DNA from: Saprospiraceae bacterium
GTDB lineage: Bacteria; Bacteroidota; Bacteroidia; Chitinophagales; Saprospiraceae
DNA length: 64,000 nt
Assembly (NCBI GenBank): GCA_016711125.1
Contig: JADJTQ010000012.1
Span: 434,001-498,000, forward strand
Reading direction: 5' to 3'
Shown here: positions 44,349-52,591 of the stretch, piece by piece
Layout: each line of letters begins with the position of its first letter
Position numbering within the stretch: the first letter of the stretch is position 1
Position numbers and translations under genes: made by a program
The notes under the pieces: generated by a model
Seen by the model: the letters and a program-made list of their open reading frames with translations, nothing else
What the model was told of the DNA's origin: nothing
Databases searched by the model: none

Positions 44349-45419
44349 TTAGTTCATGAATACATTGGCAATTTCCGTCGCGAGGTTGCCAATGTTTGCT
44401 TGGGAGAGATTGGTCAATACAATCACAATCACTTGCTGCTCCGGGTAAAGCATCATCATGCTCGTTCCACCGACCGACCCTCCACCATGGCCTATCCAAC
44501 TTCTTCCTTTTTTATCAAAGGCCGTGCGCCAACCTAATCCATACCCGGTTTCCTGACCATCATTTGTTGCGAGAGAACTGGTAAAAGTGTGCAAGGTAGA
44601 CTCCTTTACAAACGTGTGATCCAGATGCGCCCGAGCAAACTTTAGCAAATCTGTGCTGGTTGAGAGAAAGCCTCCGCCTGCCCATTTATAGCTGTTATCA
44701 ACAAATGGAGAGTTGATTAACTCCCCGTTGGCGATTTGATAAAACCGTACTCTACCCGGCGTAATAACCTCTGCGTAATCCGGCTGAGTATGACCCATTT
44801 CCAAAATAGAAAATACGCTGTCCTGCATAAACTCCAGGTAGCTACGCTCGGAGATTTTTTCGATCACCAGGCTTAATAGATTCCATCCATAGGAGGAATA
44901 ACTATAGCGCTCACCGGGACTAAAAAGTAGGGGATCGTGTTTGAAAATCTCCAGGCCGGCCTGGACCGACTTGTACCGGGTTGTATTTAAGAATTCATTT
45001 CCCCAATAGTGTCTGATACCAGCAAGGTGCCCAGCCAATTGTTTGATGGATATTGGATAACCTTTGTCTGGAAATTCCGGGTAATAAAACTCCAGATCAG
45101 CATCCAGGTCAAGGAGATCTTGCTCGTAAAGTCTGGCCAGAGCTGCAGCGGTCAAGGTCTTCGAAATACTACCTATTCTAAACATAGAAATCTCCGGAAT
45201 GACCGGTGCATGGGATTCAAGATCACAATACCCAAATCCCTCAGACCAAACTCTCCCACCCGAGTATACAGTTACGGCAACTCCAGGTAGTTGAAGACTA
45301 TCTATCGCAAGTTTGATCTCCCGTCGACTTTCGCTGATCGCCGATTCAAACGCCCGTTCTTGCCCAAGTGAATCAAAAAAAACTAAGGTTAAAATGAAAA
45401 TGATATACACCGCCTTCAT
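44349..45419 (-). CDS. Exported serine hydrolase (class C beta-lactamase-like fold)
   Basis: 356 residues. Signal peptide KAVYIIFILTLVFFDSLGQ. The SxxK motif is SISK near residue 84 (FRIGSISKTLTAAALARLYE), the YxN-equivalent is YSSYGWNLLSLVIE, and the third motif is HGG in GHGGGSVGGTSMMMLYP near residue 315. Compared with the 34976 gene it is closer to the canonical pattern. Likely peptidase or esterase in the periplasm. Its ATG overlaps the stop of the DUF2130 gene by 4 bases (ATGA), so the two are translationally coupled. Confidence 0.92.
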   Translation of the reverse strand: MKAVYIIFILTLVFFDSLGQERAFESAISESRREIKLAIDSLQLPGVAVTVYSGGRVWSEGFGYCDLESHAPVIPEISMFRIGSISKTLTAAALARLYEQDLLDLDADLEFYYPEFPDKGYPISIKQLAGHLAGIRHYWGNEFLNTTRYKSVQAGLEIFKHDPLLFSPGERYSYSSYGWNLLSLVIEKISERSYLEFMQDSVFSILEMGHTQPDYAEVITPGRVRFYQIANGELINSPFVDNSYKWAGGGFLSTSTDLLKFARAHLDHTFVKESTLHTFTSSLATNDGQETGYGLGWRTAFDKKGRSWIGHGGGSVGGTSMMMLYPEQQVIVIVLTNLSQANIGNLATEIANVFMN

Positions 45420-46411
45420 TCCTGATCAATTTCGAGAGCTCTGATGGTTTTAATCTCATTGCCCGCAATACCCCGAATAGAGCTATATAAATGATTTGTA
45501 TTCAATAAGACTTTCTCGATTTGTTTTTCCCTTCGTTTCCAGATGGAATGCATAGCTCTTTTCTCCCGGTCCAGTTCACCTTGTAATTGGGTGAAACCAT
45601 CCACAATCGCCTCCATTTGCATCTTAAATTCATTACTGATCAAATATTTGTATAACAAGGCCATTTTTGTCTCCTGATTTTTACTTTGTTCGGCGGCATG
45701 CGCTACCCAAATCACCGATTCCCGGAGTATCGGCACCAGCAACTTCATCTCCTCAAATGTACAGAGCCATACACCATCTCTTTCACCCATATGATCCATG
45801 TCGGAGGGCATTACCTGAGTCACGAGAATACCCAGATCTGCTTTGCACGACCGCATATCCGCTTTAAATTTTTCTATCCAGCTATTTTGAAAATGCTTGG
45901 TACGCTTGCTTTCAAAATATATCCTTCCGGCAATAGCACCTTCATATACCTCTCTAACATCCAACATACAATCTGCCCCACGGGCACCTGACTTGATTTC
46001 GGCTACACCATCATTCGGATAACTCTCCCTTAAGTATTTTTCTATTGCTAGTTCCTGAATTTCTCCCTGCATCTTCATGGATCCCTGTTCAATCTTGCGA
46101 GTCATTTCGTCGATCAGGACTTTCTGGTCTGATAACCTCTTTTCGAATTCTAACTTCACAAAATTATGCTGCTGCATAACCTGACTCCTTACATTTTTCT
46201 CGATCTCCTGTTGCCGTAAAATGAATTCTCTCTCCATTTTTATTTGAAGTGATTGACGTTCATTTTCTAATTTCTGCCGCTGCGCCAGCAGTGCGAATTC
46301 TTTCTTCTGGAGCTCCAGATTTTCATGTTCTTTACGCTCAAGTGCTTTAGCCATTTGATCGAGTTCATCCTGCCATTGTTTCTTTGCTTCGGTCTTTAGC
46401 TGCTCAGACAA
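45416..46411 (-). CDS. DUF2130 protein, C-terminal part (coiled coil plus nuclease-like domain)
   Basis: The N-terminal ~115 residues are a long coiled coil (KEHENLELQKKEFALLAQRQ). The C-terminal DUF2130 domain includes GDG-like and PD-(D/E)xK-like elements: GARGADCMLDVREVYEGAIA then GRIYFESKRTKHFQNSWIEK and LGILVTQVMPSDMDHM. The Asp in ADCML and the ESK triad fit the PD-(D/E)xK nuclease pattern; activity is unproven. The TTG at 46411 is not the start, since the frame extends up as PGEIIQAELKKERIRL to a break near 46450-46460. A membrane or DNA partner is unknown. Confidence 0.8.
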   Translation of the reverse strand: MSEQLKTEAKKQWQDELDQMAKALERKEHENLELQKKEFALLAQRQKLENERQSLQIKMEREFILRQQEIEKNVRSQVMQQHNFVKLEFEKRLSDQKVLIDEMTRKIEQGSMKMQGEIQELAIEKYLRESYPNDGVAEIKSGARGADCMLDVREVYEGAIAGRIYFESKRTKHFQNSWIEKFKADMRSCKADLGILVTQVMPSDMDHMGERDGVWLCTFEEMKLLVPILRESVIWVAHAAEQSKNQETKMALLYKYLISNEFKMQMEAIVDGFTQLQGELDREKRAMHSIWKRREKQIEKVLLNTNHLYSSIRGIAGNEIKTIRALEIDQE

Positions 46412-46673
46412 TCGGATCCGTTCCTTCTTTAGCTCCGCCTGGATGATCTCCCCAGGTCTGGCTTGAGAGTTGTTTGACTTCTAACCTTTCGCGGTCCAAC
46501 ATTTTCTTTTCGTCTTCCAGGTTGCGCTTAAGTTGTAAAAATCGCTGATTATACTCATCCCGCAATCGCTGTTCTGTTTTGAGCTCGATGGCTTTTTCTA
46601 CATTAACCGACTCGCCACACGACGGACAAATGATGCTGCTTTCTTCCAGTTTATTCCTTGTTGATTCAACCAT
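46404..46673 (-). CDS. DUF2130 protein, N-terminal part (single CxxC and coiled coil)
   Basis: Starts at the ATG 46673. Residues 15-25 hold IICPSCGESVN, half a zinc ribbon typical of DUF2130 proteins, followed by a coiled coil (LRDEYNQRFLQLKRNLEDEK). The last ~15 residues (TWGDHPGGAKEGTDPIV) are out of frame; the correct frame continues in 45416-46411. The joined protein is about 420 residues, the expected family size. A -7-like TATATTTG lies 40 bases upstream on this strand. Confidence 0.8.
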   Translation of the reverse strand: MVESTRNKLEESSIICPSCGESVNVEKAIELKTEQRLRDEYNQRFLQLKRNLEDEKKMLDRERLEVKQLSSQTWGDHPGGAKEGTDPIV

Positions 46674-46712
46674 TTATTTGCGATGGATATATAACATTTT
46701 TCTTAAATATGT

Positions 46713-46720
46713 CAAATATA
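46713..46720 (-). promoter_or_regulatory. Bacteroidota-type -7 box upstream of the DUF2130 gene
   Basis: On the minus strand the sequence reads TATATTTG, an exact TAnnTTTG match, 40 bases before the ATG at 46673. No clear TTTG is seen at the -33 spacing, so the call rests on the -7 box and position. Confidence 0.4.
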
Positions 46721-46769
46721 TAGATTAAAACCTAATCTTGGTCGATCCAATCCTTCCAATCCGAATTTA

Positions 46770-46803
46770 TTTGGGGAGTCCGCGGTTGAAATTACTATAT
46801 TTG
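46770..46803 (+). promoter_or_regulatory. Bacteroidota-type promoter for the coiled-coil/membrane-protein operon
   Basis: TTTG (46770-46773) and TATATTTG (46796-46803) are spaced by 22 bases and match the TTTG / TAnnTTTG promoter of this phylum. The box ends 33 bases before the ATG at 46837. It is the best promoter match in the window. Confidence 0.6.
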
Positions 46804-46836
46804 GCTTTTAACTAAACTGGAAGAAATTAATTAGAA

Positions 46837-47388
46837 ATGGCAAGAAGCATAGCCGAAATGTTTGAAGAAGTTGACAACCTGGACAAGAAATCAGTGGCAT
46901 TTTTACTAAAAGCCATTGAAGATAGCAACTTACCCGGTTTTGACTACCTGGAATTTAAACAGGCCTTGCAGGGATTGAAACGCATGAATATGGATATGCT
47001 TACTGCCATCAAATCGGCATTTATGACAGGATCTACAGTTGGGCTCACAAAAGAAAAACTGATTTCATCAGCCGAGCATTATCGACAAGTACTGCTAAAG
47101 GAAAAGGGCCAATTTGATGTCGCTCTCCAGAAGCAAATGGCCCAACGAGTGGATGGAAAAAGAACGGAAAAAGAGACATTTGCAGGAAAAATAAAGGCCT
47201 ATCGATCTAAAATAAAAGAGATCGAAGCTGAAATCATAAGATTAGAAGACAGATTGGTAAAGGCTGACACCGAAATTGACGCCGCCAAAGAAAAAATTCA
47301 CGATACCAAAGAAAAATTTGAGACAACTTTTCAGAGTTTCGTCAAAGAAATCGAAAGAGACCTGGAAACACTCAATTCAATCTTGTAG
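46837..47388 (+). CDS. Hypothetical coiled-coil protein
   Basis: 183 residues, soluble, almost all helix. An N-terminal helical bundle (ARSIAEMFEEVDNLDKKSVA; LLKAIEDSNLPGFDYLEFKQ) is followed by a long coiled coil from ~95 on (YRSKIKEIEAEIIRLEDRLV; TEIDAAKEKIHDTKEKFETT). No family recognised. It is the first gene of an operon; the next starts 26 bases later and encodes a two-helix membrane protein with its own coiled coil. The pair resembles, in architecture only, membrane-stress systems where a soluble coiled-coil protein works with a membrane partner (PspA/TelA-like). Confidence 0.75.
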   Translation: MARSIAEMFEEVDNLDKKSVAFLLKAIEDSNLPGFDYLEFKQALQGLKRMNMDMLTAIKSAFMTGSTVGLTKEKLISSAEHYRQVLLKEKGQFDVALQKQMAQRVDGKRTEKETFAGKIKAYRSKIKEIEAEIIRLEDRLVKADTEIDAAKEKIHDTKEKFETTFQSFVKEIERDLETLNSIL

Positions 47389-47414
47389 AACATCAAATCT
47401 AAAAATGTATTGCA

Positions 47415-47927
47415 ATGACTAATTTTAATGCAGTGCCACCCAGCAAACCAAAATCATTCTGGAAGAGGCCAGAGGGAATTACAGGTGTGATCTTCGTCCT
47501 GGCTGCTGTAGCCGGTGTGGTCTACCTTGCTCCCACATTGATTGCCTTAGCGTCCAATGTATTATACCTCTCTTTGATTTTACTTGTATTGGGAGCTATT
47601 ATTTATATGGTCTTGGACCCACGGATGCGAAATCTCGTCTGGTACATGTACAAAAGCATTATGCGTTGGGTGACAGGTATGTTTGTAACGATTGATCCCA
47701 TCGGTATCCTCAAAAATTATGTAGAGGATCTTGAAGATAGCCTGGGCAAGATGAGCAAGCAGATCGGCAATCTGAGAGGACAAATGAGGAAGATCAAAAC
47801 GCTGATGGAAGAAAACGAAAAGGAGATCAATCAAAACATGCTGATCGCCAAAAAGCTCAGGAGCAAGGAAATGAAAACACATGCTTCTTTCTTCTCGCAA
47901 GGCCGCCCGACTGAAGGAATCCAATGA
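47415..47927 (+). CDS. Two-TM membrane protein with cytoplasmic coiled coil, N-terminal part
   Basis: N-terminal ~20 residues are polar (VPPSKPKSFWKRPEGITG), then two transmembrane helices (GVIFVLAAVAGVVYLAPTLI; VLYLSLILLVLGAIIYMVLD), a basic amphipathic stretch (MRNLVWYMYKSIMRWVTGMF) and a coiled coil (LGKMSKQIGNLRGQMRKIKT). The last ~10 residues are out of frame; coding goes on in the 47881-48429 frame (SSRKAARLKESNEKYDELHG) after a break near 47885-47898. Joined length about 338 residues. Function unknown. Confidence 0.75.
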   Translation: MTNFNAVPPSKPKSFWKRPEGITGVIFVLAAVAGVVYLAPTLIALASNVLYLSLILLVLGAIIYMVLDPRMRNLVWYMYKSIMRWVTGMFVTIDPIGILKNYVEDLEDSLGKMSKQIGNLRGQMRKIKTLMEENEKEINQNMLIAKKLRSKEMKTHASFFSQGRPTEGIQ

Positions 47928-48429
47928 AAAGTATGACGAACTACATGGCAAAATGACCATATTGTATCGGGTGCTGGACAAGATGTATAAGAACTCTGAG
48001 ATCCTGCTGGAAGACACCAAAGATCAGGTAAAATTAAAGGAGCAGGAACGTAAAGCTATCCGGGCTTCGCACAGTGCCATGAAAAACGCAATGGATATTA
48101 TTTCAGGCAGTGGCAGCAAACGAGAGATGTTTGATGCAGCTCTCGAATCGATTGCCGATGATCTGGCTAACAAGGTGGGTGAGATGGAACGTTTCATGGA
48201 AATGTCAAGTAGTTTTATGGATTCGGTAGATCTCCAAAATGGTGTTTTTGAAGAACAAGGTCTTAAGATGCTGGAGCAATGGGAAAAAGAGAGCACCCTA
48301 ATGTTGCTAGGAGATGGAAAAAAGCGAGATTCATCAGAAACACTTGACTTGAATGAACCAAGAAAAGAGCGGGAAAAGATCCAGCGTTCGGGTGAAGGTT
48401 CTGAGGGTTATGAGGGTTCGTTTGATTGA
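47881..48429 (+). CDS. Membrane/coiled-coil protein, C-terminal part
   Basis: Continues the coiled coil of 47415-47927 (EKYDELHGKMTILYRVLDKM; VKLKEQERKAIRASHSAMKN). A second helical segment (MFDAALESIADDLANKVGEM; RFMEMSSSFMDSVDLQNGVF) precedes a low-complexity tail (SGEGSEGYEGS). Two overlapping helices rich in Lys/Glu would suit oligomerisation on a membrane surface. The stop at 48427-48429 is immediately followed by sequence of a beta-lactamase-like protein that lacks its start, so this 3' end may lie at a deletion or misjoin. Confidence 0.7.
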   Translation: MLLSSRKAARLKESNEKYDELHGKMTILYRVLDKMYKNSEILLEDTKDQVKLKEQERKAIRASHSAMKNAMDIISGSGSKREMFDAALESIADDLANKVGEMERFMEMSSSFMDSVDLQNGVFEEQGLKMLEQWEKESTLMLLGDGKKRDSSETLDLNEPRKEREKIQRSGEGSEGYEGSFD

Positions 48430-49046
48430 TTCGTAAAAATCAGTTCTACAGCATCGTCGATAGTAGCAATTATAAACTGTCAGCCACTGACGATAGTGAG
48501 CAAGAACTTTATACTCAAATAGGATCTAAAAAAACGATCTATGACCTCGTGTATAAGATGATCATCATGAGTAGTAATCTAGCTACTAACATTGTGATTG
48601 ATCTGGTCGACGCAAAAAGAGTCACCAAGACCATGAGAGAATTAGGGGCCTCCAGAATCGAGGTTCTGAGGGGAGTCGAAGACACCAAAGCTTATGAAGC
48701 TGGCCTGAGCAATACAACCACTGCTTCAGATCTGTTGGTGATCTATGAACAGTTGGCAACGGGCCAATTGGTGAGTAAGCAGGCTAATCAGACCATGATC
48801 GATATTTTATTGGATCAAAATTTCAACGAAATAATCCCTGCTCAATTACCGGCTGAGGTCAAGATAGCCCACAAAACCGGCAGTATTACGGGTGTACACC
48901 ATGATTCCGGTATTGTTTTTCTTCCGGATGGCAGAAAGTATGTTTTGGTTTTGCTTTCCAAAAATCTGGAAGATTTCGATCATGGTACCCAAACGCTGGC
49001 CGACGTCTCGGGTATGATCTATAAATACATGGTAAATCGAAAATGA
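48426..49046 (+). pseudogene. Beta-lactamase class A-like serine hydrolase lacking its N-terminus
   Basis: 206 residues that match the C-terminal two thirds of the class A-like serine hydrolase family: RKNQFYSIVDSSNYKLS, the SxN-type motif in MIIMSSNLATNIVIDLVDAK, GVEDTKAYEAGLSNTTTASD, KTGS near residue 155 (VKIAHKTGSITGVHHDSGIV). The signal peptide and the catalytic SxxK, normally ~90 residues upstream, are missing: the frame closes right before RKNQFYS in the end of the previous gene. An active enzyme cannot be made from this reading. Real truncation by deletion or an assembly join are both possible. The ORF would start from a rare TTG-type or ATT codon, which also argues against an intact gene. 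Confidence 0.75.
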
Positions 49047-49124
49047 TTGGGGTTGGGAAACTTTCCTTAAATTCGGAATATTCATTGCTTTTTGTCACGA
49101 GAGCCAAATAGACAATAAAGACGG

Positions 49125-49142
49125 GTGCTCCAAGCACTTTTT
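49125..49142 (+). terminator. Weak intrinsic terminator
   Basis: Stem GTGCT / AGCAC with a 3-base loop is followed by TTTTT, about 80 bases after the stop at 49046 on the plus strand. Short but correctly placed to end the coiled-coil/membrane operon. The rest of 49047-49314 shows no gene. Confidence 0.4.
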
Positions 49143-49314
49143 GACTCATGCATGAATGATTTCGAATAGTCGATTACTAATGTGCTCGAAAATGTGTGGA
49201 CCACAAATACGGATGGTTAGCTGGTCACCGTTCGTGGTGAGAATCGAAAGTGCTTATGTGCCCGTGCTTGGCAGATACTTGTTGCGTACCAGAAAGTCTA
49301 TTGAATTATTCGGG

Positions 49315-50718
49315 TTAAACCCATTTTTCACCTTTGCGCAACATAAAAGCATAAGCGTCCTCGTAACCATTGGCAATATGGCCATCGAGAATAGCCTCTC
49401 TGATGGCACTTTTGAGGATTCCAACTTCTTTTGATGGAGATAGACCAAAGGTCTCCATGATCATCTCTCCGGTGATCGGAGGTTGCCAATGCCTGATTCG
49501 GTCCTTTTCCTCTATCTCCCTCAGGCTTTCTTTGACCACTTCATAATTTTCCAGATAGCGCTCCACTTTTCTGGAGTTTTTGGAAGTAATATCAGCTTGA
49601 CATAAAAGCATCAGATCATCTATATCATCACCTGCCTCGAAAAGCAATCGTCTTATCGCAGAATCTGTAATATTTTCCTTTGTAAGACTAATTGGCCGTA
49701 AATGCAATCGAACGAGGTTCTGTACATATTTCATTTTGTGGTCCAGAGGCAATTTCAGCTTTCTGAAAATACGCGGAATCATAGCTGCTCCCAAAGCCTC
49801 ATGACCATGAAACGTCCACCCGGCATTGTCATCAAATCTTTTGGTGGGAGGTTTGGCAATATCATGCAATAATGCAGCCCAGCGCAACCAAATATTGTGC
49901 GACTTAAAAGCCAGATTATCAACTACTTTTAGGGTATGATAGAAATTGTCCTTGTGGGCAATCCCATTAATGATGTCTACTCCCTCCAGTGCTGCCAGTT
50001 CTGGAAAAACAATATGTAAAAGGCCAGTCTGAAATAGTAGACTGAGTCCTTTAGAGGGTTCCGGGCATTCCAGGATTTTGGTTAATTCTACAGTAATACG
50101 CTCCTGTGAAACGATCCCAATCCTATTTCGATACTTGGAGATAGCAGATAGTGTTTCGCTATTTATCTCAAAGTCCAATTGATTTGCAAACCGAATTGCC
50201 CGCATCATTCGGAGAGGATCATCCGAAAATGTACGGCCAGGTTCCAGCGGAGTTTTGAGTACTTTGTTTTCCAAATCCATCAGGCCATTAAAGGGATCAA
50301 CGATCTGACCATAGTCATCGCTATTAAGACTTACAGCCAAAGCATTTATCGTAAAGTCTCTCCGGTTTTGGTCATCTTCAAGACTTCCTTTTTCGACCGA
50401 AGGTTTTCGACTATCTGACCGATATGACTCTTTCCTGGCACCAACAAATTCAATTTCCCTGTCCCGGTGCCGTAACATGGCGGTTCCAAACCTCTTATAA
50501 ATCGTAACCCTCGGTATCGGCCTCAGATAGCCCGCTACTTCATTGGCTAATTGTATACCATCTCCCACACAGACAATATCCAGATCTTTAGTTTCTCGAG
50601 CCAATAGACGATCTCTTACATATCCACCAACGACATAGGTTGGCATTGCAAGGCTTTGCGCCGCCTTTTGAATGGTATGAAATATTGCTTGTTCTTCTTC
50701 CGTGATCGCAAATATCAT
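49315..50718 (-). CDS. CCA tRNA nucleotidyltransferase with HD domain
   Basis: 467 residues. The head domain has VVGGYVRDRLLARETKDLDI with the catalytic DxD, then GRK-like QNRRDFTINALAVSL (the RRD motif). The neck is LRMMRAIRFANQLDFEINSE. The C-terminal HD phosphohydrolase-like domain has HTLKVVDNLA and AALLHDIAKPPTK near residue 293. This class adds or repairs the 3' CCA of tRNA. It is 8 bases downstream of the DusB gene on the same strand, so the two tRNA-modifying genes form a small operon. Confidence 0.93.
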   Translation of the reverse strand: MIFAITEEEQAIFHTIQKAAQSLAMPTYVVGGYVRDRLLARETKDLDIVCVGDGIQLANEVAGYLRPIPRVTIYKRFGTAMLRHRDREIEFVGARKESYRSDSRKPSVEKGSLEDDQNRRDFTINALAVSLNSDDYGQIVDPFNGLMDLENKVLKTPLEPGRTFSDDPLRMMRAIRFANQLDFEINSETLSAISKYRNRIGIVSQERITVELTKILECPEPSKGLSLLFQTGLLHIVFPELAALEGVDIINGIAHKDNFYHTLKVVDNLAFKSHNIWLRWAALLHDIAKPPTKRFDDNAGWTFHGHEALGAAMIPRIFRKLKLPLDHKMKYVQNLVRLHLRPISLTKENITDSAIRRLLFEAGDDIDDLMLLCQADITSKNSRKVERYLENYEVVKESLREIEEKDRIRHWQPPITGEMIMETFGLSPSKEVGILKSAIREAILDGHIANGYEDAYAFMLRKGEKWV

Positions 50719-50726
50719 GACACTAT

Positions 50727-51077
50727 CTATGCGGCTACCTCGGTAAAAGTATGAGCTACCTGATCCAAAATAGACAAAAGGATCGCAGGGTCGGATTCGC
50801 TGACCAATTGTGCCCGGTATTGCTTAATATTAGGCAATCCCTTGAAATAATTGGTATAATGCCTTCTCATTTCCAAGACGCCCAGGATCTCCCCTTTCCA
50901 CTCTATTGAATGTCGGAGATGCTGCTTTACGGCTCTTACCTTCTCTTCGATGTCCGGCGGCTCCAGGTGAACTCCATACTTCATAAAGTGTTTGATCTCC
51001 TGAAAAATCCAAGGATTTCCTATACTGGCTCTTCCGATCATGATTCCATCTACACCATAACGGTTTTTATATTCCAC
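50727..51077 (-). CDS. dusB: tRNA-dihydrouridine synthase, C-terminal part
   Basis: Continues the Dus barrel after a frame break: YGVDGIMIGRASIGNPWIFQ (FMN phosphate-binding region), then the helical tRNA-binding domain (KQHLRHSIEWKGEILGVLEM, RRHYTNYFKGLPNIKQYRAQ). The TTG/ATG-type start at 51077 is internal: the frame extends upstream as IQIPIFGNGDIDTPEKVVEY. One G missing from a GG(G) run near 51131 explains the split. Confidence 0.88.
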   Translation of the reverse strand: MEYKNRYGVDGIMIGRASIGNPWIFQEIKHFMKYGVHLEPPDIEEKVRAVKQHLRHSIEWKGEILGVLEMRRHYTNYFKGLPNIKQYRAQLVSESDPAILLSILDQVAHTFTEVAA

Positions 51078-51715
51078 AACCTTCTCCGGGGTATCGATAT
51101 CACCATTTCCAAAGATCGGAATTTGAATCCGGGATTATTTTTCACCTTACCAATCAAAGTCCAATCGGCCTCACCTTTATACATCTGCTTCCGGGTACGA
51201 CCGTGTATAGATAAGGCCTGAATCCCCACATCCTGCAGCCTTTCGGCTACTTCTTCGATACGTATGGAATTTTCATCCCAACCCAGCCGTGTTTTGACCG
51301 TAACCGGCAATGAAGTGCTTTTGACAATCGCATCGGTTAAGCTAACCATCTTGTCTATATCCTGTAAGATACCGGCTCCAGCCATTTTGCAGACGACCTT
51401 TTTCACGGGGCACCCATAGTTAATATCAAGAATTTCCGGACTAGCTGCCTGTACAATCTCGGCAGCTTGTTGCATTGACTCCAACTCAGCTCCAAAAATC
51501 TGGATACCGATTGGGCGCTCCTCATCGTAAATGTCCAGTTTCTGCACACTCTTATCGGCGTCTCTAATCAGACCTTCCACTGATATAAATTCGGTGAACA
51601 TCAGGTCGCAACCACTTTCTTTGCATAATCTTCGAAACGGAGGATCGCTGACATCCTCCATCGGTGCTAATAGCAATGGGAAATCTCCTAGCTCGATCGA
51701 ACCTATCTTTACCAT
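51050..51715 (-). CDS. dusB: tRNA-dihydrouridine synthase, N-terminal part
   Basis: Starts at the ATG 51715 (a GTG five codons up is possible). FMN-dependent reduction of uridine to dihydrouridine in the tRNA D-loop. Evidence: LLLAPMEDVSDPPFRRLCKE, LMFTEFISVEGLIRDAD, DINYGCPVKKVVCKMAGAGI with the catalytic Cys, VTVKTRLGWDEN, and ALSIHGRTRKQMYKGEADW. The last codons (FRSLEMVISIPRRRLWN) are out of frame. The joined protein is about 330 residues, the normal DusB size. dusB subtype assigned from the Bacteroidota pattern. Confidence 0.9.
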   Translation of the reverse strand: MVKIGSIELGDFPLLLAPMEDVSDPPFRRLCKESGCDLMFTEFISVEGLIRDADKSVQKLDIYDEERPIGIQIFGAELESMQQAAEIVQAASPEILDINYGCPVKKVVCKMAGAGILQDIDKMVSLTDAIVKSTSLPVTVKTRLGWDENSIRIEEVAERLQDVGIQALSIHGRTRKQMYKGEADWTLIGKVKNNPGFKFRSLEMVISIPRRRLWNIKTVMV

Positions 51716-51741
51716 GAATTTTAACTCCACTGATCAGCCTG

Positions 51742-51749
51742 CAAAGGTA
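51742..51749 (-). promoter_or_regulatory. Possible -7 box for the dusB-CCA operon
   Basis: The minus strand reads TACCTTTG, matching TAnnTTTG, about 27 bases before the dusB ATG. No convincing TTTG at -33. Confidence 0.3.
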
Positions 51750-51886
51750 AAGTAATTTTAATGATCACGTTTTAATCTCGTGGAGCTATCAAATCAATAT
51801 CACAGAAATTTCTTCCGGAGGTCTGACTCTCCAAAGTAATTTTTATATTGGAGGACTGGATATCAGCTAACTCTAACTTACACTAC

Positions 51887-52537
51887 ATGCTCACCCTTGT
51901 CATCATTGTCTTTATTCTTGGATACGTGGCTATTGTTTTCGAACATCCGCTTAAATTAGATAAGACGGTGCCTGCCCTGATTATGGGTGCTCTGTTGTGG
52001 GCTTTGGTCTCTATCGGCCACCTTGAAGTGGTGGGCTTTGATCATGAGTTGAGTCACATGGAAGAAGTGCTGCTCCATCATATAGGTAAGATTGCAGAAA
52101 TTCTCTTCTTCCTGATTGGTGCCATGACCATCGTAGAGTTGATCGACCTTCATCGTGGATTTGCCGTCATCACCAATAGGATCGAGACTACGAGCAAACG
52201 GAAAATCTTATGGCTATTGGCAATTTTGTCATTTTTCTTGTCGGCAACCCTTGACAATCTTGCTTCCACTATAGTACTGGTCTCCCTGCTGAGAAGGCTT
52301 ATTCCTGATAAGACCGAGCGGCTTTGGTTTGTATGCATAGCAGTTATTGGCGCCAATGCTGGAGGCGCGTGGTCACCTATAGGCGATGTCACCACCACAA
52401 TGCTCTGGATTGGTAAGAAGGTGTCTACTCTGGGTCTGATCGAAAATTTGGTCCTTCCATCGATCGTATGTTTAATCGTGCCTGTTACTGTGTTGTCCAT
52501 GATGAAGGTTTTCAAGGGGCAATATCAAAGCAGGTGA
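51887..52537 (+). CDS. nhaD: NhaD-type Na+/H+ antiporter, N-terminal half
   Basis: The ATG at 51887 (MLTLVIIVFILGYVAIVFEH) fits NhaD starts; a TTG at 51848 is less likely. Transmembrane segments include IMGALLWALVSIGHLEVVGF, LFFLIGAMTIVELIDLHRGF and ILSFFLSATLDNLASTIVLV with the conserved ATLDN, then GANAGGAWSPIGDVTTTMLW. The TGA at 52535-52537 is not a true stop. The 60 bases after position ~52525 read AGDDPKEANVKKKSTYVAA in another frame, a normal hydrophilic loop. An extra A in CAAAG and a missing base near 52588 bracket this out-of-frame stretch. Confidence 0.9.
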   Translation: MLTLVIIVFILGYVAIVFEHPLKLDKTVPALIMGALLWALVSIGHLEVVGFDHELSHMEEVLLHHIGKIAEILFFLIGAMTIVELIDLHRGFAVITNRIETTSKRKILWLLAILSFFLSATLDNLASTIVLVSLLRRLIPDKTERLWFVCIAVIGANAGGAWSPIGDVTTTMLWIGKKVSTLGLIENLVLPSIVCLIVPVTVLSMMKVFKGQYQSR

Positions 52538-52591
52538 CGACCCAAAAGAAGCAAACGTGAAAAAGAAGTCAACTTACGTAGCAGCAATATA

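Noticed and set aside
48426..49046. Functional antibiotic-resistance beta-lactamase
   Set aside because: The signal peptide and catalytic SxxK are missing, and the relatives are broad serine hydrolases.
52535..52537. TGA recoding (selenocysteine or readthrough) in nhaD
   Set aside because: The sequence around the TGA makes sense only in a different frame; TGA acts as a normal stop in other genes here.
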